Positions 25,296 through 34,800 of a stretch of DNA of 64,000 nt are shown in pieces (positions within the stretch are counted from its first letter, which is position 1; every line of letters starts with the position of its first letter). The stretch spans positions 558,001 to 622,000 of the forward strand of contig NZ_CP087263.1 in assembly GCF_020923435.1 (NCBI RefSeq), written 5' to 3'. The notes beneath the pieces were generated by a model. That model made no database searches and had not been told where the DNA came from. It saw nothing but the letters and a program-made list of their open reading frames with translations. Made by a program: the position numbers and the translations under genes. Source of the stretch: Brevibacillus humidisoli (GTDB lineage Bacteria > Bacillota > Bacilli > Brevibacillales > Brevibacillaceae).

Positions 25296-26516
25296 ATGAG
25301 CAGTGAATTGCCCAATCTTGTTGAGTATTATCGTCGGTTGATAAATGAATACCACTCTCTTCTTCAACGAATCGAAACGATCCAGTTCCCGCCCCTCTAC
25401 TCCATGTCACAACAACTTCTCTATGAACCGGCTCTAACAGATGAAGAAAAAATCCTTCACTTGAAGCTCATCTCCGAGATTGGCAAGATCAGCGAGAAAA
25501 TTCAAAACCTTCACTGGATTTCGGAGCACCTGATCATCCTGCACGAATTGGGGCAGACGTTTACGAAGACGTTTGATACCTTCGAGATATGCCAAAAGGC
25601 GTTTGAACTGGTTTCACGGGTAATGGCCACAGACGCGTTTTTTATTGCGATTTACGACGAGAGGGAGCAGACGATCCACATCCCGTTTTCTATTGATGAT
25701 GGCGTCATCTACGAGGAAGCGACGCTGGAGTTCGGAGAGGGCAACATCTCCAAAGTAATCGCGAACCGGGAGACGATCCATATCAAGACGGGCGAGGAGA
25801 TGGGTTCCTATATCCGCTGGGGAAACCCTGAAAAAGAGACCAGCACCTGCATCTTCGTTCCGATCATGCTGGGTGATCAGGTGAAGGGCGTGATCTCGGC
25901 GCAAAGCTACCAGGAGTTCGCTTACCGGAAAGAGCATGAGGAACTGCTCAAAATCATCGGCTTCCAAGTGGCCAGCGCCATTGAGACGGCCAGCCTCTAC
26001 GAAAAACTGTACCGATCGTCTGTGTACGATGAGATGACCGGTATCAAAAACTACCGAGCCTTTCACCAAGACTTGGACAAGCTGATTGCCGATGCTGGCA
26101 CGACCGGTTCGGTGACCTTGATCATGCTTGATTCAGATAACCTGAAACAGGTCAACGACCAGTACGGTCATCACACAGGCGACCTGCTGATTCAACAAAT
26201 CGCTTCTGCGCTGAAAACGATGCTGGACGAAGGCCAAGAAGCCTATCGGTATGCAGGTGACGAGTTTATGATCCTGGCTCCCGGCCTAAGTCTTACGCAG
26301 GCCGAGGAGAAGGTTCGACTGATTCAGGAGTATCTGGCCGAGTACCCGCTGCATCACGAGGGGTATGAGATCCCGATCACGGTCAGCACGGGTATCGCCG
26401 CTTACCCGGACCATGCCGCGTCCGCCGATGAGTTGAAGCGGGTCGTCGACAAGGCGTTGTACCATTCCAAAAACCAGGGGAAAAACTGCATCACGGTCTT
26501 TCACCCTGCCAGATAA
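25296..26516 (+). CDS. GAF-GGDEF protein, probable diguanylate cyclase
   Basis: The 406-residue soluble protein has a helical N-terminus (1-75), a GAF sensor domain (about 85-235), and a GGDEF domain (about 245-403). The active-site loop is RYAGDEF near residue 320, the AGDEF variant still active in many cyclases. VYDEMTGIKNYRAFHQDL starts the domain and DSDNLKQVNDQYGHHTGD holds the metal site. No R-x-x-D inhibitory site precedes the loop, so product inhibition is probably lacking. There is no EAL domain. SD GAGGAAGGAACG precedes the ATG. It would make c-di-GMP in response to a small ligand bound by GAF. Confidence 0.9.
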   Translation: MSSELPNLVEYYRRLINEYHSLLQRIETIQFPPLYSMSQQLLYEPALTDEEKILHLKLISEIGKISEKIQNLHWISEHLIILHELGQTFTKTFDTFEICQKAFELVSRVMATDAFFIAIYDEREQTIHIPFSIDDGVIYEEATLEFGEGNISKVIANRETIHIKTGEEMGSYIRWGNPEKETSTCIFVPIMLGDQVKGVISAQSYQEFAYRKEHEELLKIIGFQVASAIETASLYEKLYRSSVYDEMTGIKNYRAFHQDLDKLIADAGTTGSVTLIMLDSDNLKQVNDQYGHHTGDLLIQQIASALKTMLDEGQEAYRYAGDEFMILAPGLSLTQAEEKVRLIQEYLAEYPLHHEGYEIPITVSTGIAAYPDHAASADELKRVVDKALYHSKNQGKNCITVFHPAR

Positions 26517-26556
26517 ACAACCGCTCTGTATCTTCGGAGCGGTTGTTCTGTTTTTT
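26516..26556 (+). terminator. Terminator after the GGDEF gene
   Basis: AACAACCGCTC (26516-26526) and GAGCGGTTGTT (26537-26547) form an 11-pair perfect stem with a 10-base loop; six T follow at 26551. The stem begins within the stop codon. Confidence 0.9.
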
Positions 26557-26686
26557 AGACGCTTACATGAAACAGTTAGAAAAATAGGACAATGGCGATT
26601 CGGTAGGAGTTTCGCCCATTCTCGTTTATAATAAGGCACGTGGAAGAGCGACAAAAATGCCTAACTAACTAGAAGAGGGGTTCAGC

Positions 26687-27979
26687 ATGACAAGCAATCA
26701 TTATGACGTGGTTATTGTGGGTGGTGGATTGGCCGGGTTGTCAGCAGGTGCCTATCTGTCCCACAAAGGGAAAAAGGTAGCGATTGCGGAGAGGGGCGTA
26801 CTGGGCGGCCGAGCGGTCACGCTGACTATCAAGGGATTTCGGTTTAACTTTGGCGCCCATGCGATTTACGGCAGGGACAGCTCCGTGCTGCGTACCTACG
26901 AGAAAGAACTGGGGCTGCAGATCGACTGGCAGGACTTCAACCCCGACAAAGCCAAATACGACCTTGGCGACACGTTAACTGCGATTCCGGCAAACATCCA
27001 GGGATTGTTTCGGACCAAAGTCCTCAAAGGTGTCGACAAGCTTGCTTTTACTTTTGAAATTTTAAAAACGATGCTGCACATGGAGACGGGGCATCCGCAT
27101 CTATCGATCGAAAAGTGGATGGAACGAAAACAGGTGGGCGAAGATGTAAAAGAGATGATGCTGACCTTGGCTTCTTCCAACTTTTTTACGAAAGAGCCGG
27201 GGAAAATTCCGTCTGACGTGTTTTTTGCCTACTACCGCCGCTTGTTCACCACCAATAAGCCTGTGGCCTACATCGGCGGTGGCTGGCAGGCGCTGATCGA
27301 CGAATTCGTGCGGGTAATCGAGCAAAATGGCGGCACGATCATGACCAAGACCAAGGTAGAAGAGGCAAGCTGGCAGGAGGATCGCATCACGGCTGTCCGC
27401 GCCGGAGAGACCGAGATCAGCGGAGACGAGTTCATCTTCTGCATCCCGCCGAAAGAACTGGCCAAAGTACTTACGGGAAGCGCGGTTGAACACTGGATCC
27501 TCTCGTATGCCAACTATCATCCGACGTATGTCGTGGTATACGACATCGGCCTGAAAAACCGGATTGACGTACCGTATACATATGTCTACGATAAGCAGCG
27601 CAATATGTTTATCACGGACATTTCCTATTACGATACGACTTGCGTACCCGATGGCGGTCAACTGCTGCAGGCTACTGCGTATCTCAAGCAGGAGGATGTG
27701 GGCAGCAAAGAGATATTCGACCAGTACAAACAAGAGATCGAAGCGATGTACGATCGACACTTCCCTGGCTGGCGCGACGAGCTGGTTGTCCCCCGCATCT
27801 CCCAACGGGCGGTTGTCCAGGAGATCAAGTGGACGATGCAACAGAAACCGCTGCCCACCTTTTTGCCGGAATACCGCAACCTGTTTTTTGCCGGCGACTG
27901 GTGTGAGGGACAGGGTCAACTGTCGGAGCTATCGTTTTCCAGCGCCTATGAGGCCAGTCAAATCATTCTGCAAAAATAA
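26687..27979 (+). CDS. FAD-dependent oxidoreductase, phytoene-desaturase-like
   Basis: The 430-residue protein has an N-terminal dinucleotide-binding fold (VVIVGGGLAGLSAGAYLSHK, residues 9-28) followed by the FAD contact ERGVLGGRAVT, and ends with the family motif NLFFAGDWCEGQGQLSELSF. This is the amine-oxidase/carotenoid-desaturase superfamily. No other carotenoid genes are nearby, so the substrate is unknown. TATAAT at 26627-26632 could be its -10, without a clear -35. SD GAAGAGGGG precedes the ATG. Confidence 0.85.
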   Translation: MTSNHYDVVIVGGGLAGLSAGAYLSHKGKKVAIAERGVLGGRAVTLTIKGFRFNFGAHAIYGRDSSVLRTYEKELGLQIDWQDFNPDKAKYDLGDTLTAIPANIQGLFRTKVLKGVDKLAFTFEILKTMLHMETGHPHLSIEKWMERKQVGEDVKEMMLTLASSNFFTKEPGKIPSDVFFAYYRRLFTTNKPVAYIGGGWQALIDEFVRVIEQNGGTIMTKTKVEEASWQEDRITAVRAGETEISGDEFIFCIPPKELAKVLTGSAVEHWILSYANYHPTYVVVYDIGLKNRIDVPYTYVYDKQRNMFITDISYYDTTCVPDGGQLLQATAYLKQEDVGSKEIFDQYKQEIEAMYDRHFPGWRDELVVPRISQRAVVQEIKWTMQQKPLPTFLPEYRNLFFAGDWCEGQGQLSELSFSSAYEASQIILQK

Positions 27980-28041
27980 GCGCAAGCCAAGGGCATTTGG
28001 CCCTGTTTTACGTATTCACCCTATACAACCGGACTGTTTCC

Positions 28042-28079
28042 GAAAGACCAGCCTCTTCTCGGGAGCGGTCTTTCTTTTT
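28042..28079 (+). terminator. Terminator after the flavoprotein gene
   Basis: GAAAGACC (28042-28049) pairs with GGTCTTTC (28067-28074), followed by TTTTT. A weaker hairpin, AGGGC/GCCCT near 27990-28004, precedes it. Confidence 0.8.
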
Positions 28080-28219
28080 GCTCATCCTGACAAATGATAT
28101 AATCACGCTAATGGGTCAGACAGGTAAATCAGTGGAACGTGATGGAACAAGGACAGCAGCGGCTGCGGTTCCATGCCATGGTAGTTCATACCAAACGTAC
28201 GTGAACAAGAGGTGGGACG

Positions 28220-29155
28220 ATGAGGAAAGGCAAAGCGCTAAAGTCGGGGGATACGATCGGGGTTGTCGCAACATCCAGCCCGGTGAAAGAAGTGGAAAGC
28301 GTAGAACAGGCGCGTGCAGAGCTGGAAGCGCTAGGCTTTCAGGTCGAGCTGGCAGATACATGCTTTCTGTCATACGGCGGATACCTGGCGGGGACGCCCG
28401 AACAACGTGCTGCAGAACTGAACCGGATGTTCGCTGACCCCGGTATCGATGCAATCATGTGCTTGAGAGGCGGTTACGGATCTCCACAAATCTTGCCGCT
28501 GTTAGATTATTCCGTTATTCGGGAAAATCCCAAACTGTTTATTGGATACAGCGACATCACTGCCCTGCATACAGCGATCCGGCAGCAAGCGGGGCTGGCC
28601 ACATTGCATGGGCCCAATGCCACACCAGGGCTGCTCTCCGGGATTGAACCGCTGACCAGAGACTGGCTGCTGCGAGCGATGCGGGACCCGGCACCACTTG
28701 GGCCGGTCATCAATCCGCAGGGAGAAGAGATGGTTTGTCTCGCTCCCGGGGAGGCGAGAGGTCCGATCGTAGGGGGCAACCTCGCCTTGATTTCCGCCTT
28801 GATGGGGACGCCTTACGAACTGGACACGAGGGGGAAACTGTTGTTCCTGGAGGATATCGGGGAGGAACCGTACCGGATCGACCGCATGCTGACGCAATTG
28901 GCACTTGGCGGGAAACTGGAGGAGTGTGCGGGCATCCTGGTGGGAACCTGGACCAACTGCGGTCCCGACAAGTACCCCGGTGGCTTTGATGTGCTGGACG
29001 TCCTGCGCCATGTCGTGGCTCCCTATCAAAAGCCGACCATCTGGAATTTGCAGTCAGGCCACGGCCTCTATAACCTGGCACTGCCGTTCGGCGTGCAGGC
29101 CTACATGAACGCTGCGGCAGGCATGCTCGTCATCGAGGAGGGTGTTGTGGTATGA
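28220..29155 (+). CDS. LD-carboxypeptidase (peptidase S66 family)
   Basis: The 311-residue cytoplasmic serine peptidase belongs to the LdcA/MccF family. The nucleophile is S111 in LFIGYSDITAL; the Glu lies in LLFLEDIGEEPYRIDRM and the His in NLQSGHGLYN. LdcA members remove the terminal D-Ala from L,D-linked muropeptides during wall recycling; MccF members give microcin C resistance. With an M20 amidohydrolase directly coupled downstream, muropeptide recycling is more likely. SD AAGAGGTGGG precedes the ATG. The stop overlaps the next start (ATGA). Confidence 0.9.
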   Translation: MRKGKALKSGDTIGVVATSSPVKEVESVEQARAELEALGFQVELADTCFLSYGGYLAGTPEQRAAELNRMFADPGIDAIMCLRGGYGSPQILPLLDYSVIRENPKLFIGYSDITALHTAIRQQAGLATLHGPNATPGLLSGIEPLTRDWLLRAMRDPAPLGPVINPQGEEMVCLAPGEARGPIVGGNLALISALMGTPYELDTRGKLLFLEDIGEEPYRIDRMLTQLALGGKLEECAGILVGTWTNCGPDKYPGGFDVLDVLRHVVAPYQKPTIWNLQSGHGLYNLALPFGVQAYMNAAAGMLVIEEGVVV

Positions 29156-30354
29156 GTCTGATTCGCGAAGAGATCTGGCAAAACGCACACCTGATGCAGC
29201 CGTGGTTGAAAGAGATCAGACGAGACTTTCACCAGCATCCCGAGCTTGGGTTGGAGGAGTATCGAACCAGGGATCAAATCATCGGTTATTTGGAGCAATT
29301 GCACATCCCGTATCAAGTGGTAGCTGACACAGGCGTCGTGGGACTGATCACAGGCTCGAAGCCGGGAAAAACGGTTGCGCTGCGCGGGGACATGGATGCA
29401 CTGCCGATCACGGAGGAGAATGATCTGCCCTACCGCTCACGCAACGAAGGAAAGATGCACGCCTGCGGTCATGACGCCCACATGACCGTGCTGCTGGGAG
29501 CCGCTCGCCTGCTGCAAGAGAGAAAAGACCAGCTTGCCGGACAGGTAAAGCTGCTGTTTCAACCGGCAGAGGAGACGGTTGGTGGCGCCAAACTGATGAT
29601 CGAGGCCGGTGTCCTGGACAATCCACGGGTAGATGCTGCCTTTGGATTACATGTTTTACCCGATCTGCCGATCGGACAGATCAGCGTTACATACGGACAG
29701 GTAAACGCTGCATCGGACACGCTGCACCTCACGATCCGGGGAGAAAAAGGGCATGGGGCATATCCTCATCTGGGACGGGATGCGATCGTGATCGCGGCCC
29801 AGGTGGTGATGGCCTTGCAGACAATTGTCAGCCGCAACGTCGATCCACGCCAATCCGCCGTTCTTTCGCTCGGTGTGATTGAAGGAGGAGCACAGCATAA
29901 TATCATTGCAGGTGAAGTTCGTCTGACGGGGACGATTCGCACACTTGACGCACAGGTGCGCCAGTTCGTCAAAGAGCGCATTGTCGAGGTGGCGACTCTC
30001 ACTGCACGCAGTCTGGGAGGAGAAGCGGACGTACGGATCGAAGAAGGGTACACATCCCTGATCAATGATGATGCCTCGGTTGACCTGGTGAAGCAGTGTG
30101 GCGCACAGATGCTTGGAGCGGAAAATGTGATCATTGAGCGGGTGCCAAGCATGGGTGTTGAAGACTTTGCATTTTTTGCGGAGCAGGTTCCGGCCGCTTT
30201 TTACGGTCTTGGCTGTCGCAATGAACAGCAGGGTATTATCTATCCGCTGCACCACCCCCGCTTTCAGATCGATGAGAGATGTCTGGCCATAGGGGCGGCT
30301 CTGCAAGCCTATCATGCACTGACCTTTTTAAGGTCTGCGGACCAGCGGCCATAG
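29152..30354 (+). CDS. M20 family amidohydrolase (hippurate hydrolase / N-acyl amino acid deacylase type)
   Basis: The 400-residue metallopeptidase has FHQHPELGLEEY near residue 26, ALRGDMDALPI near 77, HACGHDAHMTVLLGAA near 103, and the Glu pair in FQPAEET near 136. This is the M20D amidohydrolase group (AmhX/IlvE-type, N-acetyl-diaminopimelate deacetylase-like). It should remove an acyl group from an amino acid or small peptide. Translational coupling to the LD-carboxypeptidase suggests a shared substrate pool, perhaps wall peptides; the exact substrate cannot be read from the sequence. Confidence 0.9.
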   Translation: MSLIREEIWQNAHLMQPWLKEIRRDFHQHPELGLEEYRTRDQIIGYLEQLHIPYQVVADTGVVGLITGSKPGKTVALRGDMDALPITEENDLPYRSRNEGKMHACGHDAHMTVLLGAARLLQERKDQLAGQVKLLFQPAEETVGGAKLMIEAGVLDNPRVDAAFGLHVLPDLPIGQISVTYGQVNAASDTLHLTIRGEKGHGAYPHLGRDAIVIAAQVVMALQTIVSRNVDPRQSAVLSLGVIEGGAQHNIIAGEVRLTGTIRTLDAQVRQFVKERIVEVATLTARSLGGEADVRIEEGYTSLINDDASVDLVKQCGAQMLGAENVIIERVPSMGVEDFAFFAEQVPAAFYGLGCRNEQQGIIYPLHHPRFQIDERCLAIGAALQAYHALTFLRSADQRP

Positions 30355-30427
30355 CGCTCGGCATCGCGTCGAGCGAGGTGTCTGCATGTGAATCGGACAA
30401 TCACAAACATGGGTTTGTGAGAAAGAG

Positions 30428-30456
30428 TTCAATAACTGTCTTTTTTTTACTATAAT
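30428..30456 (+). promoter_or_regulatory. Probable sigma-A promoter of the M3 peptidase gene
   Basis: A consensus TATAAT at 30451-30456 stands 17 bases after TTCAAT (30428-30433), a weak -35. It lies about 45 bases upstream of the M3 peptidase start. Confidence 0.5.
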
Positions 30457-30499
30457 AGTAAGACCATTAAAAATTTTTTTGAAGATATGAGGTGGGTTG

Positions 30500-32209
30500 A
30501 TGACGATGTTTTACGTGGAGAAACACTCCCTGGAAGCAGTCGACGAGTTAGAGGGCAAGTTTGAGGAACTGCTTCATCAGGAGGTAGGCTCCGTGGACGA
30601 GTTGGAGGCATGGATGAAACGCCAGTCGCAGCTGTTTGAGGAAGTGGACGAGATCCTCAGTGGGCATTATGTCGACTTTCAGTGCCGCAACAATGACGAG
30701 GTGGCCAAACAAAAGTTTGAGCACGATCAGCAGGTGATTCAGCCGCTCATCAAGAAATACGAAGCCTTGTTTGACCGGAAATTTTACGACAGTCCGTACC
30801 GCGACCAGTTGGATCAGGAGTTCTACAAAGAATACATCAAGAGCAAGAAAAATGCGATCGAGCTGTTCCGCGAAGAGAATATCCCGCTGGAAGTGAAAGA
30901 GGACGGACTGCAAACCGCTTACTTTGAAGTGACCGGCGCCTTGACCGTGTTGTGGGAGGGGGAAGAGAAGACGCTGCATCAGATGCAGAACTACCTGCAG
31001 GATCCTGACCGCGCTGTACGGGAGAAGGCGTGGGGACTGGTTCAGGAGTCTTGTCTCTCCGTCAAAGATAAGCTGCAGGACATTATGGACGAGTTGGTGC
31101 AGATTCGTCATCAAAAAGCGGTCAATGCCGGCTTGGCCAACTTCCGCGACTACATGTTTAAAAAATATGAGCGGTTTTCCTATACCCCGGAGGATTGCCA
31201 CCGTCTGGCGGAAGCGATCCACAAGTACGTCGTCCCGATCAAGGAAGAGATCGAGAAGAAACATCAGGTGGAATTAGGGGTAGACCGATACCGTCCATGG
31301 GATACAGACGCCGTGCCGCAGGGACAGCAGCCGCTCCGTCCTTTTGACAAAGTGGAAGAACTGATCGAGGGCACCAAGCAGGTGTTAAACGGAGTCGACC
31401 CGCTGCTGGCTGATCTGCTGGAGCGAATGAACCGGAACGGGATGCTCGATCTGGAAAACCGCAAGGCCAAATCGCCGGGTGGATTTTGTCTCTTGCTGCC
31501 GGTTTCCGAGCTTTCCTTTATTTTTATGAATGCGTCGGGCAAGCAAGATGATGTGACGACCATGATTCACGAGATGGGGCACTGTTTCCACAACGAGCTA
31601 AAACGGTCGTTCCCGCTCCGCGAATACAAGGAGACCCCGATGGAATCGGCTGAACTAGCCAGCATGTCGCTGGAGTACCTGACTTTGGACAAATGGACAG
31701 AGTTTTATCCCGACAAGCAAGAACTGAAGCGAGCACAGCGGGAACACCTGGAGGGAGCGATCAAGTTCTTGCCATGGGGGGCGGTGGTCGACCAGTTCCA
31801 GCACTGGATGTATGAGCATCCATCTCACACCGCCGAAGAGCGTAATGCCAAGTTCCTGGAATTGGCACGCAAGTACCTGACCACCTACCAGGACTGGTCC
31901 GATTTCGATGAGGAATTGGCCAATCGCTGGCTGCGGCAGCTCCACTTTTTTGAGGTGCCCTTCTACTACATTGAGTACGTCATCGCCAATCTCGGCGCCC
32001 TGCAGATGTACCGTCAGTACAAGCAGGATCCGGGGCAGGCTGTGGCCAACTACAAGAAAGCCCTCTCTCTTGGCAGTTCCCGACCGCTCTCGGAAGTGTA
32101 CGAGGCTGCAGGAATTCGCTTTGACTTCTCCGAGACGATGATTCGGGAACTGATGGAGTTTGTGCAGGCTGAGTTGGACCAGCTGTCGGCGGACGAGAAT
32201 TATCATTGA
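30500..32209 (+). CDS. M3 family oligoendopeptidase
   Basis: The 569-residue zinc peptidase is of the PepF/M3 type. The catalytic site is TTMIHEMGHCFHNE (H357, E358, H361), with the downstream Glu ligand in ETPMESAELASMSLEYL. It degrades oligopeptides in the cytoplasm. In this family PepF-like enzymes can also affect regulatory peptides; whether that applies to the peptide system at 21.6 kb is unknown. Start: ATG at 30500, five bases after GAGGTG; ATG at 30506 is also possible. It stands alone with its own promoter. Confidence 0.92.
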   Translation: MTMFYVEKHSLEAVDELEGKFEELLHQEVGSVDELEAWMKRQSQLFEEVDEILSGHYVDFQCRNNDEVAKQKFEHDQQVIQPLIKKYEALFDRKFYDSPYRDQLDQEFYKEYIKSKKNAIELFREENIPLEVKEDGLQTAYFEVTGALTVLWEGEEKTLHQMQNYLQDPDRAVREKAWGLVQESCLSVKDKLQDIMDELVQIRHQKAVNAGLANFRDYMFKKYERFSYTPEDCHRLAEAIHKYVVPIKEEIEKKHQVELGVDRYRPWDTDAVPQGQQPLRPFDKVEELIEGTKQVLNGVDPLLADLLERMNRNGMLDLENRKAKSPGGFCLLLPVSELSFIFMNASGKQDDVTTMIHEMGHCFHNELKRSFPLREYKETPMESAELASMSLEYLTLDKWTEFYPDKQELKRAQREHLEGAIKFLPWGAVVDQFQHWMYEHPSHTAEERNAKFLELARKYLTTYQDWSDFDEELANRWLRQLHFFEVPFYYIEYVIANLGALQMYRQYKQDPGQAVANYKKALSLGSSRPLSEVYEAAGIRFDFSETMIRELMEFVQAELDQLSADENYH

Positions 32210-32246
32210 GCCGTATCTTTGACGAAGAGTTTCAGGAGGGAGCACG

Positions 32247-33500
32247 ATGGGTGATGTGAGGCCGCTTGGCGAAGAAGACCTGGAACGGTTTGTGACGATA
32301 ACGGCCCAGGCCTATCCCGGCCTGCGCGCGTTTTCCGGGGAAGCGAGAAAACGGGTGAGTGATCGCTATCAGCAAATCTATCACGAACACGATCACGCGG
32401 TCCTGTATGGTTATTATCAGCGTGACGAGCTGCTTGGCGGGATGATTTTGTATGATTTTACGATGAATGTCCTGTCTGTGGACATGTTGGCAGGCGGTGT
32501 AGGCAGTGTGGCGGTCGATCTGCTGCACAAGAAGGAAAAAGTGGCGAAGGAGTTGCTGTCGTTCTTTGTTCGCCACTATCGGCAGAGAGGGGCTGCGATG
32601 ACGCTGCTTTACCCATTTCGCCCCGATTTCTACAAGCAGATGGGATTTGGCTATGGGACAAGAATCAATCAGTACAAATGCAAGCCGGCCGCTTTGCCGC
32701 GCAAGGCAGTCAAACAGCACCTGGCCTATCTGAGCCAAGAGGACATGCCGGACGTACTCGACTGCTACCACCGTTACAGCCGATCCCGGCATGGCATGAT
32801 CCGGCGAACGGCATTTGACCTCATGCCTTATTTCCGGCAGCCGGAAAACGTACTGGTCGGCTACAGGCGAAAGGGAGTGATTCGCGGCTACCTGATCGGC
32901 CAGTTTCAGAAACGGTACGACGACCATCTGCTGCCAAATGACTTGGTCGTCAAAGAGTTGATTTATGAAACACCAGAAGCCCTGCTGGAGTTGTGCACGT
33001 TCCTGCATACCCAAGCGGATCAGGTAAACCGGATTGTGATCAACACACAGGACGATTCGTTTCACCATTTGCTGCAGGATCCTCGCAACGACAGGGAACA
33101 CATCATTCCCTCCGTTTTCCATGAGAGCAGTGTCTCCGGTGTTGGTCTGATGTATCGAGTGGTTGATGCAGCCAGGTTCTACTCGATACTTGACGCTCAT
33201 GATTTCGGAGGCCAAACCTGCAAGCTGAAGCTTACTCTGCGAGACAGCTTCCTGCCGGAAAACGAAGGCAGCATCATTCTTCATGTGAACGATGGTCGAG
33301 TTACGCTTGTGACGGAGGGAGAACATGATCTGGAGGTTCGCATGGACGTATCCGACTTCTCTCCGTTAGTGATGGGAGTCGTACGGTTCAAGCAGTTGTA
33401 CCACTATGGACTGGCTGAACTGTCTGATCCACGACAGCTTGACGTCGTCGACCGATTCTTTCGGACAGAGGAGAAGCCTGTCTGTATGACCTCCTTTTAA
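32247..33500 (+). CDS. GNAT acetyltransferase, Eis-like
   Basis: The 417-residue protein has the Eis plan: an N-terminal GNAT domain with the acetyl-CoA loop replaced by VGSVAVDLLHKKEKVAKELL, a second GNAT-like half, and a C-terminal sterol-carrier-like domain (about 310-410). The segment MTLLYPFRPDFYKQMGFGYG is typical of this family. Eis proteins acetylate amines, including aminoglycosides and lysines in mycobacteria; the Bacillus relatives have no firm substrate. SD CAGGAGGG precedes the ATG; it starts 37 bases after the M3 peptidase and may be co-transcribed. Confidence 0.85.
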   Translation: MGDVRPLGEEDLERFVTITAQAYPGLRAFSGEARKRVSDRYQQIYHEHDHAVLYGYYQRDELLGGMILYDFTMNVLSVDMLAGGVGSVAVDLLHKKEKVAKELLSFFVRHYRQRGAAMTLLYPFRPDFYKQMGFGYGTRINQYKCKPAALPRKAVKQHLAYLSQEDMPDVLDCYHRYSRSRHGMIRRTAFDLMPYFRQPENVLVGYRRKGVIRGYLIGQFQKRYDDHLLPNDLVVKELIYETPEALLELCTFLHTQADQVNRIVINTQDDSFHHLLQDPRNDREHIIPSVFHESSVSGVGLMYRVVDAARFYSILDAHDFGGQTCKLKLTLRDSFLPENEGSIILHVNDGRVTLVTEGEHDLEVRMDVSDFSPLVMGVVRFKQLYHYGLAELSDPRQLDVVDRFFRTEEKPVCMTSF

Positions 33501-33574
33501 AGCGTGTCGTTATCTCTACCTACCGAGCACTGTGTTTGCCCAGCATAAGGATCGACCGTCAGGCCATTGAACTG

Positions 33575-33611
33575 CACCCCAATTGTTAGACACCATCTAA
33601 CATTGGAGGTG
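33575..33611. repeat. Imperfect palindrome, possible IS3-type end remnant or terminator
   Basis: CACCCCAATTGTTAGA (33575-33590) pairs imperfectly with TCTAACATTGGAGGTG (33596-33611), followed by TGGTTTTTCTTATGG. The wording (CTGCACCCCAATTGTTAGACA, split here at 33572) resembles, from memory, the leader of IS150-group IS3 elements just before orfA. No transposase follows. It could simply terminate the acetyltransferase transcript. Confidence 0.35.
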
Positions 33612-33762
33612 TGGTTTTTCTTATGGAGCAGGGGTGATCGGTTTTTGCGAGTTGCTCTCCATCCCCCTGAAAGGATACAATGTTCATAATGCCTATGCTT
33701 GTTTGTCGTAGTCAAAGGCAGGCAGGATGAAACCTGAGAACAGTTGAATTGGAGAAAGAAAT

Positions 33763-34785
33763 ATGCCTCTTCGAAAGTACTTGTTTCTTGTGATTGTCGC
33801 CGCAATTGGGATCCTGTTTGTACTTAACGGAATTCCGCTGGTCCTGGCACTTCTGACTGCATTGGTACTAGAGCCGATTATCACCTTCCTGGAGCGTTCC
33901 TTGCGGATGAACAGGGTAGTGGCAGCCAGTGCCACGTTGCTGATCTTTTTGGCCTTGGTTGGGGTGGCCGGCTACTGGATCGGGACCAAACTTGTCGTGC
34001 AAGGAGTGGAGCTGGCTCACCGTCTTCCTGCCCTGTCTACACAGGTCTTTGAGATGGTTGAACAGTACATCTGGATGTTTCAGGACATCTACTTCACGCT
34101 GCCAGCCGATACCATCCAGCAGGTATTGAGTCTCCTCAAAACCCAGGCAGTAAACGCGGCTTCCGCAGTGGCCCAGGCGATCATCGCTGGGGTGGCGGCG
34201 ATCCCTAGTCTGTTGATCGTGTTTCTCGTCTACCTGATCGCCTTGTTCTTGTTCAGTCTGGATCTGCCGCGGGTGGTAAACGGATTTATGAGCATCTTTA
34301 GTGACTCGGCCAGGGAAAAGGTAGATCTGGTGCTAAGAGAACTGAATCGAGCCACCATCGGGTTTCTGCGGGCTCAGATTATTCTCAGCCTGATGACCTA
34401 TGTGCTCACCTTGATCGGCTTGTTGATTTTGCAGGTGAAGTATGCAGTGGTGATTGCCTTTTTGGTCATGCTGGTCGATATTCTGCCGATTCTGGGGACT
34501 GGTTCGTTCCTTGTGCCGTGGGCGGCGTACAGCTTTTATCAGGGAGATGCCCATCTGGCCGGCGGGTTATTGATCATGTTTGTGCTGATCACCGTGATCC
34601 GTCGTACGATCGAGCCCAAGATCCTCGGCACCAGCCTCGGCATCAGCGCCCTGTCTGCCTTGATCAGCCTCTATATTGGCTTTCAACTGCTCGGCTTTAT
34701 TGGACTGATCCTCGGTCCAGCGGTCGTGATTATCTTTGAAGCACTGCGCAAAGCCGGCTTCCTTCATGTAAAGATCGATTTTTAA
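33763..34785 (+). CDS. AI-2E/PerM family permease, YtvI-like
   Basis: The 340-residue membrane protein has about eight hydrophobic segments and the DUF20 features: paired N-terminal helices, a helical extracytoplasmic part (about 85-140), and the conserved PILGTGSFLVPWA near residue 243 and EPKILGTSLGISAL near 283. YtvI of Bacillus is a sporulation membrane protein of this family; other members exchange sodium for protons or release AI-2. The substrate is unknown. SD TTGGAGAAAG precedes the ATG. A strong terminator follows. Confidence 0.87.
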   Translation: MPLRKYLFLVIVAAIGILFVLNGIPLVLALLTALVLEPIITFLERSLRMNRVVAASATLLIFLALVGVAGYWIGTKLVVQGVELAHRLPALSTQVFEMVEQYIWMFQDIYFTLPADTIQQVLSLLKTQAVNAASAVAQAIIAGVAAIPSLLIVFLVYLIALFLFSLDLPRVVNGFMSIFSDSAREKVDLVLRELNRATIGFLRAQIILSLMTYVLTLIGLLILQVKYAVVIAFLVMLVDILPILGTGSFLVPWAAYSFYQGDAHLAGGLLIMFVLITVIRRTIEPKILGTSLGISALSALISLYIGFQLLGFIGLILGPAVVIIFEALRKAGFLHVKIDF

Positions 34786-34800
34786 CCAATACCTGGATCA

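Noticed and set aside
25021-25299. 92-codon hydrophobic plus-strand frame before the GGDEF gene
   Set aside because: TTG start without SD, T-rich low-complexity sequence that encodes Phe/Leu by composition, and it overlaps the well-supported next start.
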